64,000 bases of DNA from Dyella kyungheensis (GTDB lineage: Bacteria; Pseudomonadota; Gammaproteobacteria; Xanthomonadales; Rhodanobacteraceae). The translations under genes and the position numbers were made by a program. Below, piece after piece: positions 52,634-60,827 of this stretch. Where the stretch lies: positions 275,501 through 339,500 of the forward strand of contig NZ_JADIKC010000002.1 in assembly GCF_016905005.1 (NCBI RefSeq). The letters are read 5' to 3'. The notes beneath the pieces are model-generated. The model was not told where the DNA came from, made no database searches, and saw only the letters and a program-made list of their open reading frames with translations. The number at the start of each line of letters is the position of its first letter. Positions within the stretch are counted from its first letter, which is position 1.

Positions 52634-54958
52634 ATGGCCAAGATCTTCAATACCGGCGCTGCCGGATCGATCGACGGGCGCCGCCTGCTGCCGCTGGCGG
52701 CGGGCACGTTGCTGGTGCTCGCCGGCTTCTTCTGCCTTTGGCAGACCTGGCAGATCTTTGACGAGGGCAGCGCCGTCGAACGCGTGCACGCGGCACAGAA
52801 GCAGGCAGTCGATGCGGTGGCGGCGGAGATCGCCAGCGAACGCGGCCGCGTGGAGGCCGCCGTTCACACGATGGATCCGGCCCACATCATTGCCGACCCG
52901 GCCCAGGCTGCCACCGAACTTCGCCAACTCGTCCCGCAAGCGCAGGCGGTCGAGGTCTACAGCGGCAGTCTCGACGAAGTGCTGCACGCCAACTATCGCG
53001 TGTTCGGTTACGGCAAGGCGGCCCAGCTGATGGCGGCGCAGAGCGCCGACGGCAAACCGCTGGCGCAAAGCGTGCCCGATACCAAGGGCTCGCGCGTGCT
53101 GTCCATCGTGGTGCCAGTGGGTCCTGCCGCGCATCCGCAGGCGTGGGTGTGGACCGCGTTGCCGTTCACTCCCGTGCAGCAGCGCTTTGAATCCATCGCC
53201 ACCGCGGGCGGCCGACTGGAACTACGCCAGGGCGACGATCGCGGCGATATGCGCCTGCTTGCGTCGGGCAGCCCCTCGGCAGAGCGCGAAGCCAACGGCA
53301 TCGCCGTCGATGGCAGCACCTTCAGCATTCTCGCGGCCCTGCCGACCGCCTTCATCGTGCTGCCCCATGTGTGGCCCCTGACCGCCGTATTGGGTCTGCT
53401 GTGCCTGGCCGCCGGCATCTACCTGATCTGGATGCGCAATCGTCCGCGGAGTCGCCGCGTTCGCGAGGAACTGGCGGAGCCCGTGCTGGCCGATCTGCTC
53501 GATACGCCAGTGGAAGAAGAAGCGCCCGTTCGGCCGGTGCGTCTTGCTCCGCCCAAACCGGCCCCTGCAGCGCCCGCTACCATCGATCCGGCCATCTTCC
53601 GCGCCTACGATGTGCGCGGCGTGGTGGGCAAATCGCTGACCAAGGAAGTCGCGCGCCTGCTGGGTCTGGCCATCGGCACGGTGATGCGCGAGAAGGGCCT
53701 GCCGGAAATCGTGGTGGGGCGTGACGGCCGGCTTTCCGGCCCGGAGTTGGCGGGGGCGTTGTCCGATGGATTGCGCGAAGCCGGCATCGACGTGATCGAT
53801 CTTGGCGCCGTGCCCACGCCGGTCGTCTATTACGCGGCGTACCGATTCAATACCGGTTGCGGCGTGGCGGTGACCGGCAGCCACAATCCGCCGGACTACA
53901 ACGGCTTCAAGATCGTGGTGGGCGGCGAGACCCTGGCCGAAGGCGCCATCCAGGACCTTTACCAGCGCATCGCGGGCAACCGCCTCGAGCGCGGCGGCAA
54001 GGGCAATCTGCGCCATGTCGACGTATTGCCCGACTATGTCGATCGCATCACTTCCGATGTGCAGGCGGAGCGTCGCCTCAAGGTCGTCATCGACAGCGGC
54101 AATGGCATTGCCGGCGCGGTAGCCCCGCAGGTGCTGGAAGGTATCGGCTGCGAGGTCATTCCGCTGTACTGCGATGTCGATGGCACGTTCCCGAACCATC
54201 ACCCCGATCCGTCCGATCCGCACAACCTGGAAGACCTGATCTTCGCGGTGAAGCAGACCGGCGCCGACCTTGGCCTCGCTTTCGACGGCGATGGCGACCG
54301 CCTCGGTGTAGTGACCAAGGATGGCGAGATCATCTTCCCCGATCGCCAGCTGATGCTGTTCGCGCGCGATGTGCTGTCGCGCCAGCCAGGCGCCACGGTC
54401 ATCTACGACGTGAAGTGCACGGGGCACCTCAAGGGCGTGATCCTCGATGCCGGCGGCAGTCCGATGATGTGGCGCACCGGCCATTCGCTGATCAAGGCCA
54501 AGATGCGCGAGACGGGTGCGGAACTGGCCGGCGAGATGAGCGGCCACTTCTTCTTCAAGGAACGCTGGTACGGTTTCGACGACGGCATCTATGCCGCGGC
54601 GCGCCTGATGGAAATCCTCGCCGGCGACCTGGAAGAGCGCACGCCCGAAGAGATCTTCGCCACCTGCCCCAAGGGCGTCTCCACGCCTGAACTGAAGGTG
54701 GAGATGGCCGAGGGCGAGCACTACCGCTTCATCGAGGCGTTCCGCCAGAAGGCGAGTTTCGGCGACGCCACGCTCACCACCATCGATGGCGTTCGTGCGG
54801 ACTGGTCCGATGGCTGGGGCCTGGTGCGCGCGTCCAATACCACGCCGATCCTGGTGCTGCGCTTCGACGCGAACAACGAGGCGGCGCTCGCGCGCATCAA
54901 GAAGGTCTTCCGCGAGCAACTGCTGGCGACCGACCCTTCGCTGAAGCTGCCGTTCTGA
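52634..54958 (+). CDS. algC: Phosphomannomutase/phosphoglucomutase with N-terminal membrane-bound extracytoplasmic domain
   Basis: The 774-residue product fuses an N-terminal membrane module to a catalytic AlgC-type mutase. TM1 is at about residues 19-40 and TM2 at about 238-263, enclosing a periplasmic domain of about 195 residues that looks like a single-Cache or dCache sensor. A Pro-rich linker follows. The catalytic part starts near FRAYDVRGVVG (residue 322) and has the phosphoserine loop TGSHNPPDYNG (near 414), the metal loop DGDGDR (near 551) and GEMSGHFFF. It supplies mannose-1-P and glucose-1-P for exopolysaccharide and LPS. AlgC of Pseudomonas lacks the extension. It is the third gene of coaBC-dut-algC. 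Confidence 0.93.
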   Translation: MAKIFNTGAAGSIDGRRLLPLAAGTLLVLAGFFCLWQTWQIFDEGSAVERVHAAQKQAVDAVAAEIASERGRVEAAVHTMDPAHIIADPAQAATELRQLVPQAQAVEVYSGSLDEVLHANYRVFGYGKAAQLMAAQSADGKPLAQSVPDTKGSRVLSIVVPVGPAAHPQAWVWTALPFTPVQQRFESIATAGGRLELRQGDDRGDMRLLASGSPSAEREANGIAVDGSTFSILAALPTAFIVLPHVWPLTAVLGLLCLAAGIYLIWMRNRPRSRRVREELAEPVLADLLDTPVEEEAPVRPVRLAPPKPAPAAPATIDPAIFRAYDVRGVVGKSLTKEVARLLGLAIGTVMREKGLPEIVVGRDGRLSGPELAGALSDGLREAGIDVIDLGAVPTPVVYYAAYRFNTGCGVAVTGSHNPPDYNGFKIVVGGETLAEGAIQDLYQRIAGNRLERGGKGNLRHVDVLPDYVDRITSDVQAERRLKVVIDSGNGIAGAVAPQVLEGIGCEVIPLYCDVDGTFPNHHPDPSDPHNLEDLIFAVKQTGADLGLAFDGDGDRLGVVTKDGEIIFPDRQLMLFARDVLSRQPGATVIYDVKCTGHLKGVILDAGGSPMMWRTGHSLIKAKMRETGAELAGEMSGHFFFKERWYGFDDGIYAAARLMEILAGDLEERTPEEIFATCPKGVSTPELKVEMAEGEHYRFIEAFRQKASFGDATLTTIDGVRADWSDGWGLVRASNTTPILVLRFDANNEAALARIKKVFREQLLATDPSLKLPF

Positions 54959-54990
54959 AAAAAAGCCCCGGACATACCGGGGCTTTTTTC
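54958..54990. terminator. Bidirectional rho-independent terminator
   Basis: AGCCCCGG and CCGGGGCT form a stem with an ACATA loop, flanked by an A run on one side and TTTTTT on the other. It separates algC from the convergent DUF4124 gene. Confidence 0.9.
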
Positions 54991-55007
54991 GTTGCAAGGA
55001 ACGCCGC

Positions 55008-55652
55008 TTACTGGCCCTGTTCTTCCTTGGCCTGGGCGGCCTTCAAGTCGCGATAGTGGATCAGGTCCTGCGTGTTCTTCTGCACCTGGGCGTCCCGCGC
55101 AGTCTGTTCGCGCTCCAGCGCCTCGCGCTGACGGGCCACCACGTCGCGCTGCTTGGCGATGCCTTGGGTCAGATAGGGCGGCACCGGCTGCTTGGCGCGT
55201 TCGATATCGCCCGCCCGGGTCAGCAGATCCGTCAGCGCCTTCTCCTGGCTGCGCAGGTTCGAACGCGTGGTGTTGATCTGCTGATCGAGGCTGTCGAGAT
55301 TTTCCTGCTGCAAGGTCTTGAACGACGCCTCGGTGGGATAGGCCGCGAGCATCTGCGCGTCGCTGCGCTTGCGCTGTTCGGCCGCACGGTCCAATACGGC
55401 CTGCTGTTCGGCCGCCTTCTGCGCGGCGGCGCGTTCTTCCGGATTGAGCTGGCGGTCGACATGCTGGACGACGATGCCGCGATCGTTCACCAGTTCGTAG
55501 CCGTACTTCATGGCATCGGAAGTGAGGCTGTCGCTGTAGTGCGGCAGGCCAGCCGCATCCTTCCAGCGATACCGATAGGTCGGCGCCTTGTTCTGGGCGT
55601 GCACGAAAGTGGTCAGCGCGAGCAACGCGATGACGAAAGCTGTTTTACGCAT
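55008..55652 (-). CDS. Secreted DUF4124-type protein with coiled coil
   Basis: The 214-residue product has a signal peptide (FVIALLALTTFVHA-QN). A DUF4124-like segment follows (YRYRWKDAAGLPHYSDSL), a short domain frequent in gammaproteobacterial envelope proteins. The rest is a long predicted coiled coil (residues about 65-210, rich in Glu, Gln, Arg and Ala). The function is unknown. AAGGGGG lies 6 bp upstream of the ATG. Immediately beyond that begins a MITE-like element, so the native promoter region has probably been displaced by it. Confidence 0.82.
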   Translation of the reverse strand: MRKTAFVIALLALTTFVHAQNKAPTYRYRWKDAAGLPHYSDSLTSDAMKYGYELVNDRGIVVQHVDRQLNPEERAAAQKAAEQQAVLDRAAEQRKRSDAQMLAAYPTEASFKTLQQENLDSLDQQINTTRSNLRSQEKALTDLLTRAGDIERAKQPVPPYLTQGIAKQRDVVARQREALEREQTARDAQVQKNTQDLIHYRDLKAAQAKEEQGQ

Positions 55653-55665
55653 GAATTCCCCCTTA

Positions 55666-55931
55666 GAGCCTGTTCAAGACCTCCTCGTGGCCCGCGCCGG
55701 GAGCTGTTTGCGCGCAGGACAAGGAAGAATGAAGGAGTGTACGTCCGTACACGACTGAATGATGACGCCGGCCTGTGGGCAAACAGCCCCGGCCCGGAGG
55801 GTTGTTCTTGAGTGGCCGCCAGGCGGCAGCGCGCGGCTTGACCTGCCCACCAGGCAGGCGCTGCGCCACGCACTGCCGCCTGGCGGCCACTCAAGAACAA
55901 CGCGGGCTACGAGGAGGTCTTGAACAGGCTC
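55666..55931. mobile_element. MITE-like non-autonomous element (266 bp)
   Basis: The element has terminal inverted repeats of 31 bp with a single mismatch, beginning GAGCCTGTTCAAGACCTCCT, and is flanked by a TTA trinucleotide on both sides (55663-55665 and 55932-55934), like a target-site duplication. A second 29-bp perfect inverted repeat lies inside (starting GTTGTTCTTGAGTGGCCGCC at 55801 and mirrored before 55900), and a short palindrome GTGTACGTCCGTACAC is at 55737-55752. It has no transposase ORF. GAG-type ends and a TNA duplication recall the IS1031 group of IS5-family elements, as inference. Confidence 0.72.
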
Positions 55932-56027
55932 TTATGGGCGGAAGTATAGCGGCCGGAACCGTGACAGCTTGAGGTTGGCATGATGCCAGGCATGGCGATG
56001 TGATCGGTTTCGCCAACGCCCGGGCGT

Positions 56028-56675
56028 TCAGGCATTCACGCCGTACTGTTGCCGGTACGACACCAGTCGCGCGTGTTCGGTGGCGAGCTCCGGCCGTTCC
56101 CCCGCATAGGCGAGCACGTCGCCCAGGCTGGTGATGGCGATCACCGGGATGCCGAACTCGGCGGTGACTTCCTGGGCGGCGGATAGGTCGGTCTGGCCGC
56201 GCTCCTGGCGGTCCAGCGCGATCAGCACGCCGGCCGGCGTGGCGCCCTGCGCACGGATCAGCGCCAGCGATTCGCGCACGGCGGTGCCTGCGGTCATCAC
56301 GTCGTCCACGATCAGCACGCGGCCCTTCAGCGGGGCTCCCACCAGCACGCCGCCTTCGCCGTGATCCTTCGCTTCCTTGCGGTTGTAGGCCCAGGGCAGA
56401 TCGCGGTCATGCTGGTCGGCCAGCGCAATCGCCGTGGCGGCGGCCAGGGCGATGCCCTTGTAGGCCGGGCCGAACAGCATGTCGACCTCGATCCCCGAGT
56501 TCACCACGGCGGCGGCATAGGCGCGACCCAGCTGGCCGAGCGCGGCGCCGGAATCGATGCGGCCCATATTGAAGAAGTAGGGGCTCTGGCGGCCGGACTT
56601 CAGCGTGAAGTCGCCAAAACGCAGCACGTCGCGCTGCAGGGTGAGTTCGATGAAATCGCGCTGGTAGTCGTGCAC
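56028..56675 (-). CDS. pyrE: Orotate phosphoribosyltransferase
   Basis: The 215-residue enzyme makes orotidine 5'-phosphate from orotate and PRPP in pyrimidine synthesis. The N-terminal hood [11 protein letters not shown], the [10 protein letters not shown] loop, [17 protein letters not shown] [13 protein letters not shown] flexible loop and the PRPP motif [13 protein letters not shown] are present. The start is a GTG at 56675, matching homologues that begin MHDYQRDFI. The frame upstream to 56840 lacks conservation. It ends 97 bp from the MITE-like element. Confidence 0.96.
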   Translation of the reverse strand: MHDYQRDFIELTLQRDVLRFGDFTLKSGRQSPYFFNMGRIDSGAALGQLGRAYAAAVVNSGIEVDMLFGPAYKGIALAAATAIALADQHDRDLPWAYNRKEAKDHGEGGVLVGAPLKGRVLIVDDVMTAGTAVRESLALIRAQGATPAGVLIALDRQERGQTDLSAAQEVTAEFGIPVIAITSLGDVLAYAGERPELATEHARLVSYRQQYGVNA

Positions 56676-56695
56676 GGCAGGTTCTCTGGTGGGGA

Positions 56696-57193
56696 TCAGG
56701 TAGGCAGGGCACCCAGCATCACGTGCTGCGGCCCGGAACGCCCGCCATGGTACAGCCCGCCGGTCTCCTGGAAGCCGGCGCGCCGATACAGTGCGAGCGC
56801 GGGCGTGTTGCGGACGTTCACGGTCAGCACCACGTCGCACGCATCGGGATGGCGCTGCTTCAGATCGTGCATCACCGCGACCAGCGCGAGCGTACCCAGG
56901 CCCCGGCCTTGCCAGCGCGCGTCGATGAAGAACGAGCGCAAGCCCAGCGTGGCGCGCTCGAAATCACGGTCCGCGATGCTGCGCGGCTGCCGCTCGATGC
57001 GGTAGAACCCGATCGGTTCGTCATCGCACAGAATGGCCATGGCCTGGCTGCCGCCGCATTGCGCGGCATCGGCCAGCGAGACAGCGACGGGCCCGACGAA
57101 ATCGCGCTGCGGTTCATGCACCTGCAACTGCAATAGCGTGGGATAGCGGGTAGCGTCGGCCGGCACGACGCGGATATCGGGGTGATCGGACAT
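56696..57193 (-). CDS. GNAT-family N-acetyltransferase
   Basis: The 165-residue product has GNAT motif [23 protein letters not shown] with the RGxG acetyl-CoA loop, and the motif B segment [20 protein letters not shown]. The substrate is unknown. It is divergent from xth (42 bp between starts) and its stop is 20 bp before the pyrE start, so it may be co-transcribed with pyrE. Confidence 0.88.
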   Translation of the reverse strand: MSDHPDIRVVPADATRYPTLLQLQVHEPQRDFVGPVAVSLADAAQCGGSQAMAILCDDEPIGFYRIERQPRSIADRDFERATLGLRSFFIDARWQGRGLGTLALVAVMHDLKQRHPDACDVVLTVNVRNTPALALYRRAGFQETGGLYHGGRSGPQHVMLGALPT

Positions 57194-57235
57194 GATTGCT
57201 ATGATGGCCCATCCCCGGGATCCAGAGCACCTGAC

Positions 57236-58006
57236 ATGCGCATCATCAGTCTCAACGCCAACGGCATCCGCTCCGCCGGTACCAAGGGCGTATTCGAGTG
57301 GCTTCGCAAGCAGAAGGCCGACGTGGTCTGCCTGCAGGAGACCAAGGCGCAGGAAGACCAGCTGTCCGATGCCATGTTCCGCCCCGATGGGCACCACTGT
57401 TTCTATCGCGATGCCAGCAGCAAGAAGGGCTATAGCGGCGTGGCGATCTACGCCAAGCGCGAGCCCGACGAAGTGCGCACGGCGCTGGGCTGGGAACCGT
57501 TCGACTGCGAAGGCCGCTATATCGAGGCACGTTTCGGCAAGTTGAGCGTGGTGTCGTTGTACGTGCCGTCGGGTTCATCGGGCGATGAGCGGCAGCAATT
57601 CAAGTTCAAGGTGATGGACTGGATCGCGCCGATCTTTGCCGAATGGATGAACAGCGGCCGCGACTACGTGCTGTGCGGCGACTGGAACATCGTGCGCAGC
57701 GAGCTGGACATCAAGAACTGGAAATCCAACCAGAAGAATTCCGGCTGCCTGCCCGAAGAGCGCGCGTGGCTCAACGACCTGGTCGACAAGCACGGCTGGG
57801 TCGACAGCTACCGCACGCTGCACCCCAAGGGCGAGGACTACACCTGGTGGTCGAACCGCGGCAACGCGCGCGCCAACAACGTGGGTTGGCGCATCGACTA
57901 CCAGATGGTCACGCCCGGCCTGCGCGATCGCCTGAAGCGCTGCTCGGTCTATCGCGATTCGTGGTTCTCCGACCACGCGCCATATACGGTCGACTATGCC
58001 GACTGA
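57236..58006 (+). CDS. xth: Exodeoxyribonuclease III (AP endonuclease)
   Basis: The 256-residue Mg-dependent nuclease repairs abasic sites. Family motifs are visible in order: ISLNANGIRSA, VCLQETKAQ, GYSGVAIYAK, the catalytic CGDWNIV, VGWRIDYQMV and SDHAPYTVDYAD. The length fits ExoA/XthA enzymes. The 3' end overlaps the downstream ampG-like gene by 11 bp (ATGCCGACTGA), so the two are translationally coupled. Confidence 0.96.
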   Translation: MRIISLNANGIRSAGTKGVFEWLRKQKADVVCLQETKAQEDQLSDAMFRPDGHHCFYRDASSKKGYSGVAIYAKREPDEVRTALGWEPFDCEGRYIEARFGKLSVVSLYVPSGSSGDERQQFKFKVMDWIAPIFAEWMNSGRDYVLCGDWNIVRSELDIKNWKSNQKNSGCLPEERAWLNDLVDKHGWVDSYRTLHPKGEDYTWWSNRGNARANNVGWRIDYQMVTPGLRDRLKRCSVYRDSWFSDHAPYTVDYAD

Positions 58007-59315
58007 GGCCAGCGCGCCGGCAGCACGCAAGCCGTCGGTCTGGCGCTCGTTCACCGAACCGGCGGCGTGGACCATGTGCCTGCTGGGCTTTTCCTCCGGG
58101 CTGCCCTTCCTGCTCGTATCCGTCACGTTGTCCCTGTGGTTGAAGGAAAACGGCATTGCGCTGAAGAGCGTGACGATGATCGCCAGCGCAGGCATGACCT
58201 ATGCGCTCAAGTTTCTATGGGCGCCGTTGCTCGATCACTGGCGGCTTCCGCTGTTCACGCGTTTAGGCTTGCGTCGCGGCTGGCTGTTGTTTGCGCAGCT
58301 GGGTGTGCTTTGCGGCCTGTTGTTGATGGCCGCCTTCACCCCGCTTCAGTTGCAGCCCTTTGTGTTGGCGACCCTGCTGGTGGCGTTCATGGGGGCGACC
58401 CAGGACATCGCCATCGATGCCTATCGCATCGAGATCGCGCCGCCTTCGGCCCAGGGCGCGCTGGTGGCGACCTATGCGCTGGGTTACCGGTTGGGTCTGC
58501 TGCTGGGTGGCGCCGTCGCGCTGATCCTGGCCGACCACATTCCGTGGTCGTGGATTTACGTGGCCATGGCGGTGGCGATGGTGTTGCCGATCGTCACCAC
58601 ACTCTTCATGCGTGAACCGACCGTCGCCCGATCGACGCCGCTCGGTTGGCGCATGGCGATGCGCGAAAGCATCATCGACCCGTTCACGGATTTCTTCCGC
58701 CGATACAGCTGGGTTGTCGCCGGGCTCACGCTGTTGTTCATCCTGCTCTTCAAGCTGCCCGAGCAGTCCATCGGTACGATCTTCAACCCGTTCATGCGCG
58801 ACATGGGTTTCAGCAAGACCGAAATCGGCGCTGTCACCAAGATCTATGGAGTCTGGATCGGCATCGCTGGCGCGTTCGTCGGTGGTGCGTGCGTGGCCCG
58901 CTGGGGAGCCTGGCAGACCTTGGGCGCGTGCATCGTACTGGGTGCCTGCAGCAACCTGCTTTACCTTCTGCTGCTGGGCAACCAGGGGAGTCTCGCGGTA
59001 CTGACCTTGGCGATCTCCGGGCAGAACTTCGCCGAAGGCATGCTTGGGCCGCCAACCGTCGCCTTTCTCTCGCTGTTGGTGAACCGCCAGCACACGGCCA
59101 CGCAATATGCGCTGCTGAGCTCGCTGGTCAACCTCCCCGGCAAGGTCCTGGGCTTCTTTGCCGGCGGCCTGGTTGCCGTCATCGGGTATGGCGGGTACTT
59201 CGCCATTACCGTGATTTCGATGCTGCCGGCGATGCTGTTGTTCGCCATCCTGTGGCCGCGCTTCAGCAAGGAGCGCCCCGGGGACATCGCCGAAGCGAAA
59301 GAACCTTCTACGTGA
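57996..59315 (+). CDS. ampG: AmpG-like muropeptide permease (MFS)
   Basis: The 439-residue product has about 12 hydrophobic helices and AmpG-like signatures, such as the N-terminal FSSGLPFLLVSVTLSLWLKE, the MGATQDIAIDAYRIE motif and FNPFMRDMGFSKTEIG. AmpG imports GlcNAc-anhydroMurNAc peptides released during wall turnover. The anmK gene 390 bp downstream, on the opposite strand, acts on the same anhydro sugar, which supports the assignment. The xth overlap suggests co-expression. Some relatives transport other substrates. Confidence 0.88.
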   Translation: MPTEASAPAARKPSVWRSFTEPAAWTMCLLGFSSGLPFLLVSVTLSLWLKENGIALKSVTMIASAGMTYALKFLWAPLLDHWRLPLFTRLGLRRGWLLFAQLGVLCGLLLMAAFTPLQLQPFVLATLLVAFMGATQDIAIDAYRIEIAPPSAQGALVATYALGYRLGLLLGGAVALILADHIPWSWIYVAMAVAMVLPIVTTLFMREPTVARSTPLGWRMAMRESIIDPFTDFFRRYSWVVAGLTLLFILLFKLPEQSIGTIFNPFMRDMGFSKTEIGAVTKIYGVWIGIAGAFVGGACVARWGAWQTLGACIVLGACSNLLYLLLLGNQGSLAVLTLAISGQNFAEGMLGPPTVAFLSLLVNRQHTATQYALLSSLVNLPGKVLGFFAGGLVAVIGYGGYFAITVISMLPAMLLFAILWPRFSKERPGDIAEAKEPST

Positions 59316-59400
59316 ATCAGCCAAGCGGTCGATAGTCTCGCCCTTGACCCTGTGACAAGATGAAGTCACAGGGGGCTTATGACCGTCGGAGGAAGCGTCC

Positions 59401-59703
59401 GTGCCGGACCTCGTCATACGCCATATCGACAACCTCATGGCCGAACGCATCAAGACGTTGGCCAAGGAAAGGCAGTGGTCGATCAATGATGTGGTGCTGC
59501 ATGCACTGCGTCACGGCCTGGGCATGGCCTCGTCGAATGTGTTTGCGGAAACCATGCTCGATCCGGGCGACCTGACCACCCTGGGCGGTCAATGGGACGC
59601 CAAGGAAAAGGCCGCCTTCCAGGAGGCCGTGCAGGCGCTTTCCCGCGCTCCGACGGCGGCGCTGGCGCAGGCCCATGGCATGTTGGGCGACGACAGCTTC
59701 TGA
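59401..59703 (+). CDS. Small ribbon-helix-helix (FitA/Arc-like) DNA-binding protein
   Basis: The 100-residue product starts at a GTG with a strong ribosome-binding site (GGAGGAAGCGTCC). The first 45 residues fit a ribbon-helix-helix fold (LVIRHIDNLMAERIKTLAKE followed by RQWSINDVVLHALRHGL). The C-terminal half is short, helical and acidic, with no known domain. Such proteins are often antitoxins, but no PIN or other toxin gene follows. Instead it lies between ampG and the convergent anmK with stop codons abutting. It is probably an orphan regulator. Confidence 0.75.
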   Translation: MPDLVIRHIDNLMAERIKTLAKERQWSINDVVLHALRHGLGMASSNVFAETMLDPGDLTTLGGQWDAKEKAAFQEAVQALSRAPTAALAQAHGMLGDDSF

Positions 59704-60822
59704 TCAGCGTGGTGCGGGATACACCGCACCCAGCACGCGCGGACCCCGGGCCCCCGTGACCGCGGGAAGATTGCCGGGCAGCCCCAGCAGGCGTTGCCGA
59801 GCGAGCCACGCAAAGGCGGTGGCTTCCAGATAATCCGGATCGACGCCATGCACCGCGGTGCTTGCCAGCGTGCGTGTTCCCAGCAGTTCACCCAGTCGCC
59901 GCATCAGCACCGCGTTGTGCACGCCACCGCCGCATGCCAGCACGTCGAGGGCGTCCGGTGCATGGCGCCCGATGGCATCGGCGATGCTTCGTGCCGAAAG
60001 CTCCAGCAGGGTGGTCTGCACGTCGGCGGGCGCCCCCGATGCCACAGCCGTATGGCTTTCCAGCCACGCCAGATGGAAATGCTCGCGCCCGGTGCTCTTG
60101 GGCGGCGGCAACGCAAAGTACGCATCCGCCAGCAAGGCGGCGAGCAGCGCTTCATCCACGCGGCCCGATGCCGCAAAGGCACCATTCGCATCGTAGGCGC
60201 CGCCGCGGTGGCGCCGATGCCACGCATCCATCAGGCCATTGGCTGGCCCGGTGTCGAATCCAAAGACCTTTCCGGCCGGATCGAGCACGGTGATGTTGGC
60301 AATGCCGCCGAGATTGAGCACGACGCGCGTCCCGTCCGGACGACCCAGCAACATCGCGTGCACGGCAGGCAGCAACGGCGCTCCCTGGCCGCCGGCCGCG
60401 ACATCGGCCCGGCGGAAATCGGCCACCACGTCGATGCCGCAGCGTTCGGCGATTACCGAGGCATCGCCCACCTGCAGCGTGAAAGGAAACTCGCCGGCGG
60501 GACGATGGCGCAAGGTCTGTCCATGCGAGCCGATCGCCCGCACCCGCGGCGTGTGAGCGGCATTTCGTTCGAGCAGCTTGGCCGCAGCCTCGGCGAAACA
60601 CTGGCCGATGGCGACATCGAGACGTCCGTAGGCATCCAGATCGAGCCGTTCCTCGTCCTGCGCCACCGCGAGGATGCGCGCGCGCAGGTCGTCCGGCCAC
60701 GGATGCGTCAGCGCATCCACCAGTTGGGGCGTGTTGTCGTCGAAACGCACCAGGGCGGCATCGATGCCGTCGGCGCTGGTGCCCGAGATCAGGCCAAGGT
60801 AAAGCGCCGAAGCGTTGTCCAC
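59704..60822 (-). CDS. anmK: Anhydro-N-acetylmuramic acid kinase
   Basis: The 372-residue kinase opens and phosphorylates 1,6-anhydro-MurNAc to MurNAc-6-phosphate during peptidoglycan recycling. The ATPase signature LGLISGTSADGIDAALV, GSHGQT, VADFRRADVAAGGQGAPLLP, LNLGGIANIT and the later CGGGVHN are all present. It follows an M23 endopeptidase gene on the same strand with a 5-bp gap, so the two form an operon linking wall hydrolysis to recycling. Confidence 0.96.
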   Translation of the reverse strand: MDNASALYLGLISGTSADGIDAALVRFDDNTPQLVDALTHPWPDDLRARILAVAQDEERLDLDAYGRLDVAIGQCFAEAAAKLLERNAAHTPRVRAIGSHGQTLRHRPAGEFPFTLQVGDASVIAERCGIDVVADFRRADVAAGGQGAPLLPAVHAMLLGRPDGTRVVLNLGGIANITVLDPAGKVFGFDTGPANGLMDAWHRRHRGGAYDANGAFAASGRVDEALLAALLADAYFALPPPKSTGREHFHLAWLESHTAVASGAPADVQTTLLELSARSIADAIGRHAPDALDVLACGGGVHNAVLMRRLGELLGTRTLASTAVHGVDPDYLEATAFAWLARQRLLGLPGNLPAVTGARGPRVLGAVYPAPR

Positions 60823-60827
60823 GGGAA

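Noticed and set aside
53222..54997. 591-codon minus-strand frame over algC
   Set aside because: Shadow frame of a conserved phosphomannomutase, with no features of its own.
59401..59703. Toxin-antitoxin pair
   Set aside because: Only the ribbon-helix-helix protein is present. The adjoining genes are ampG and anmK and no toxin-like frame overlaps.
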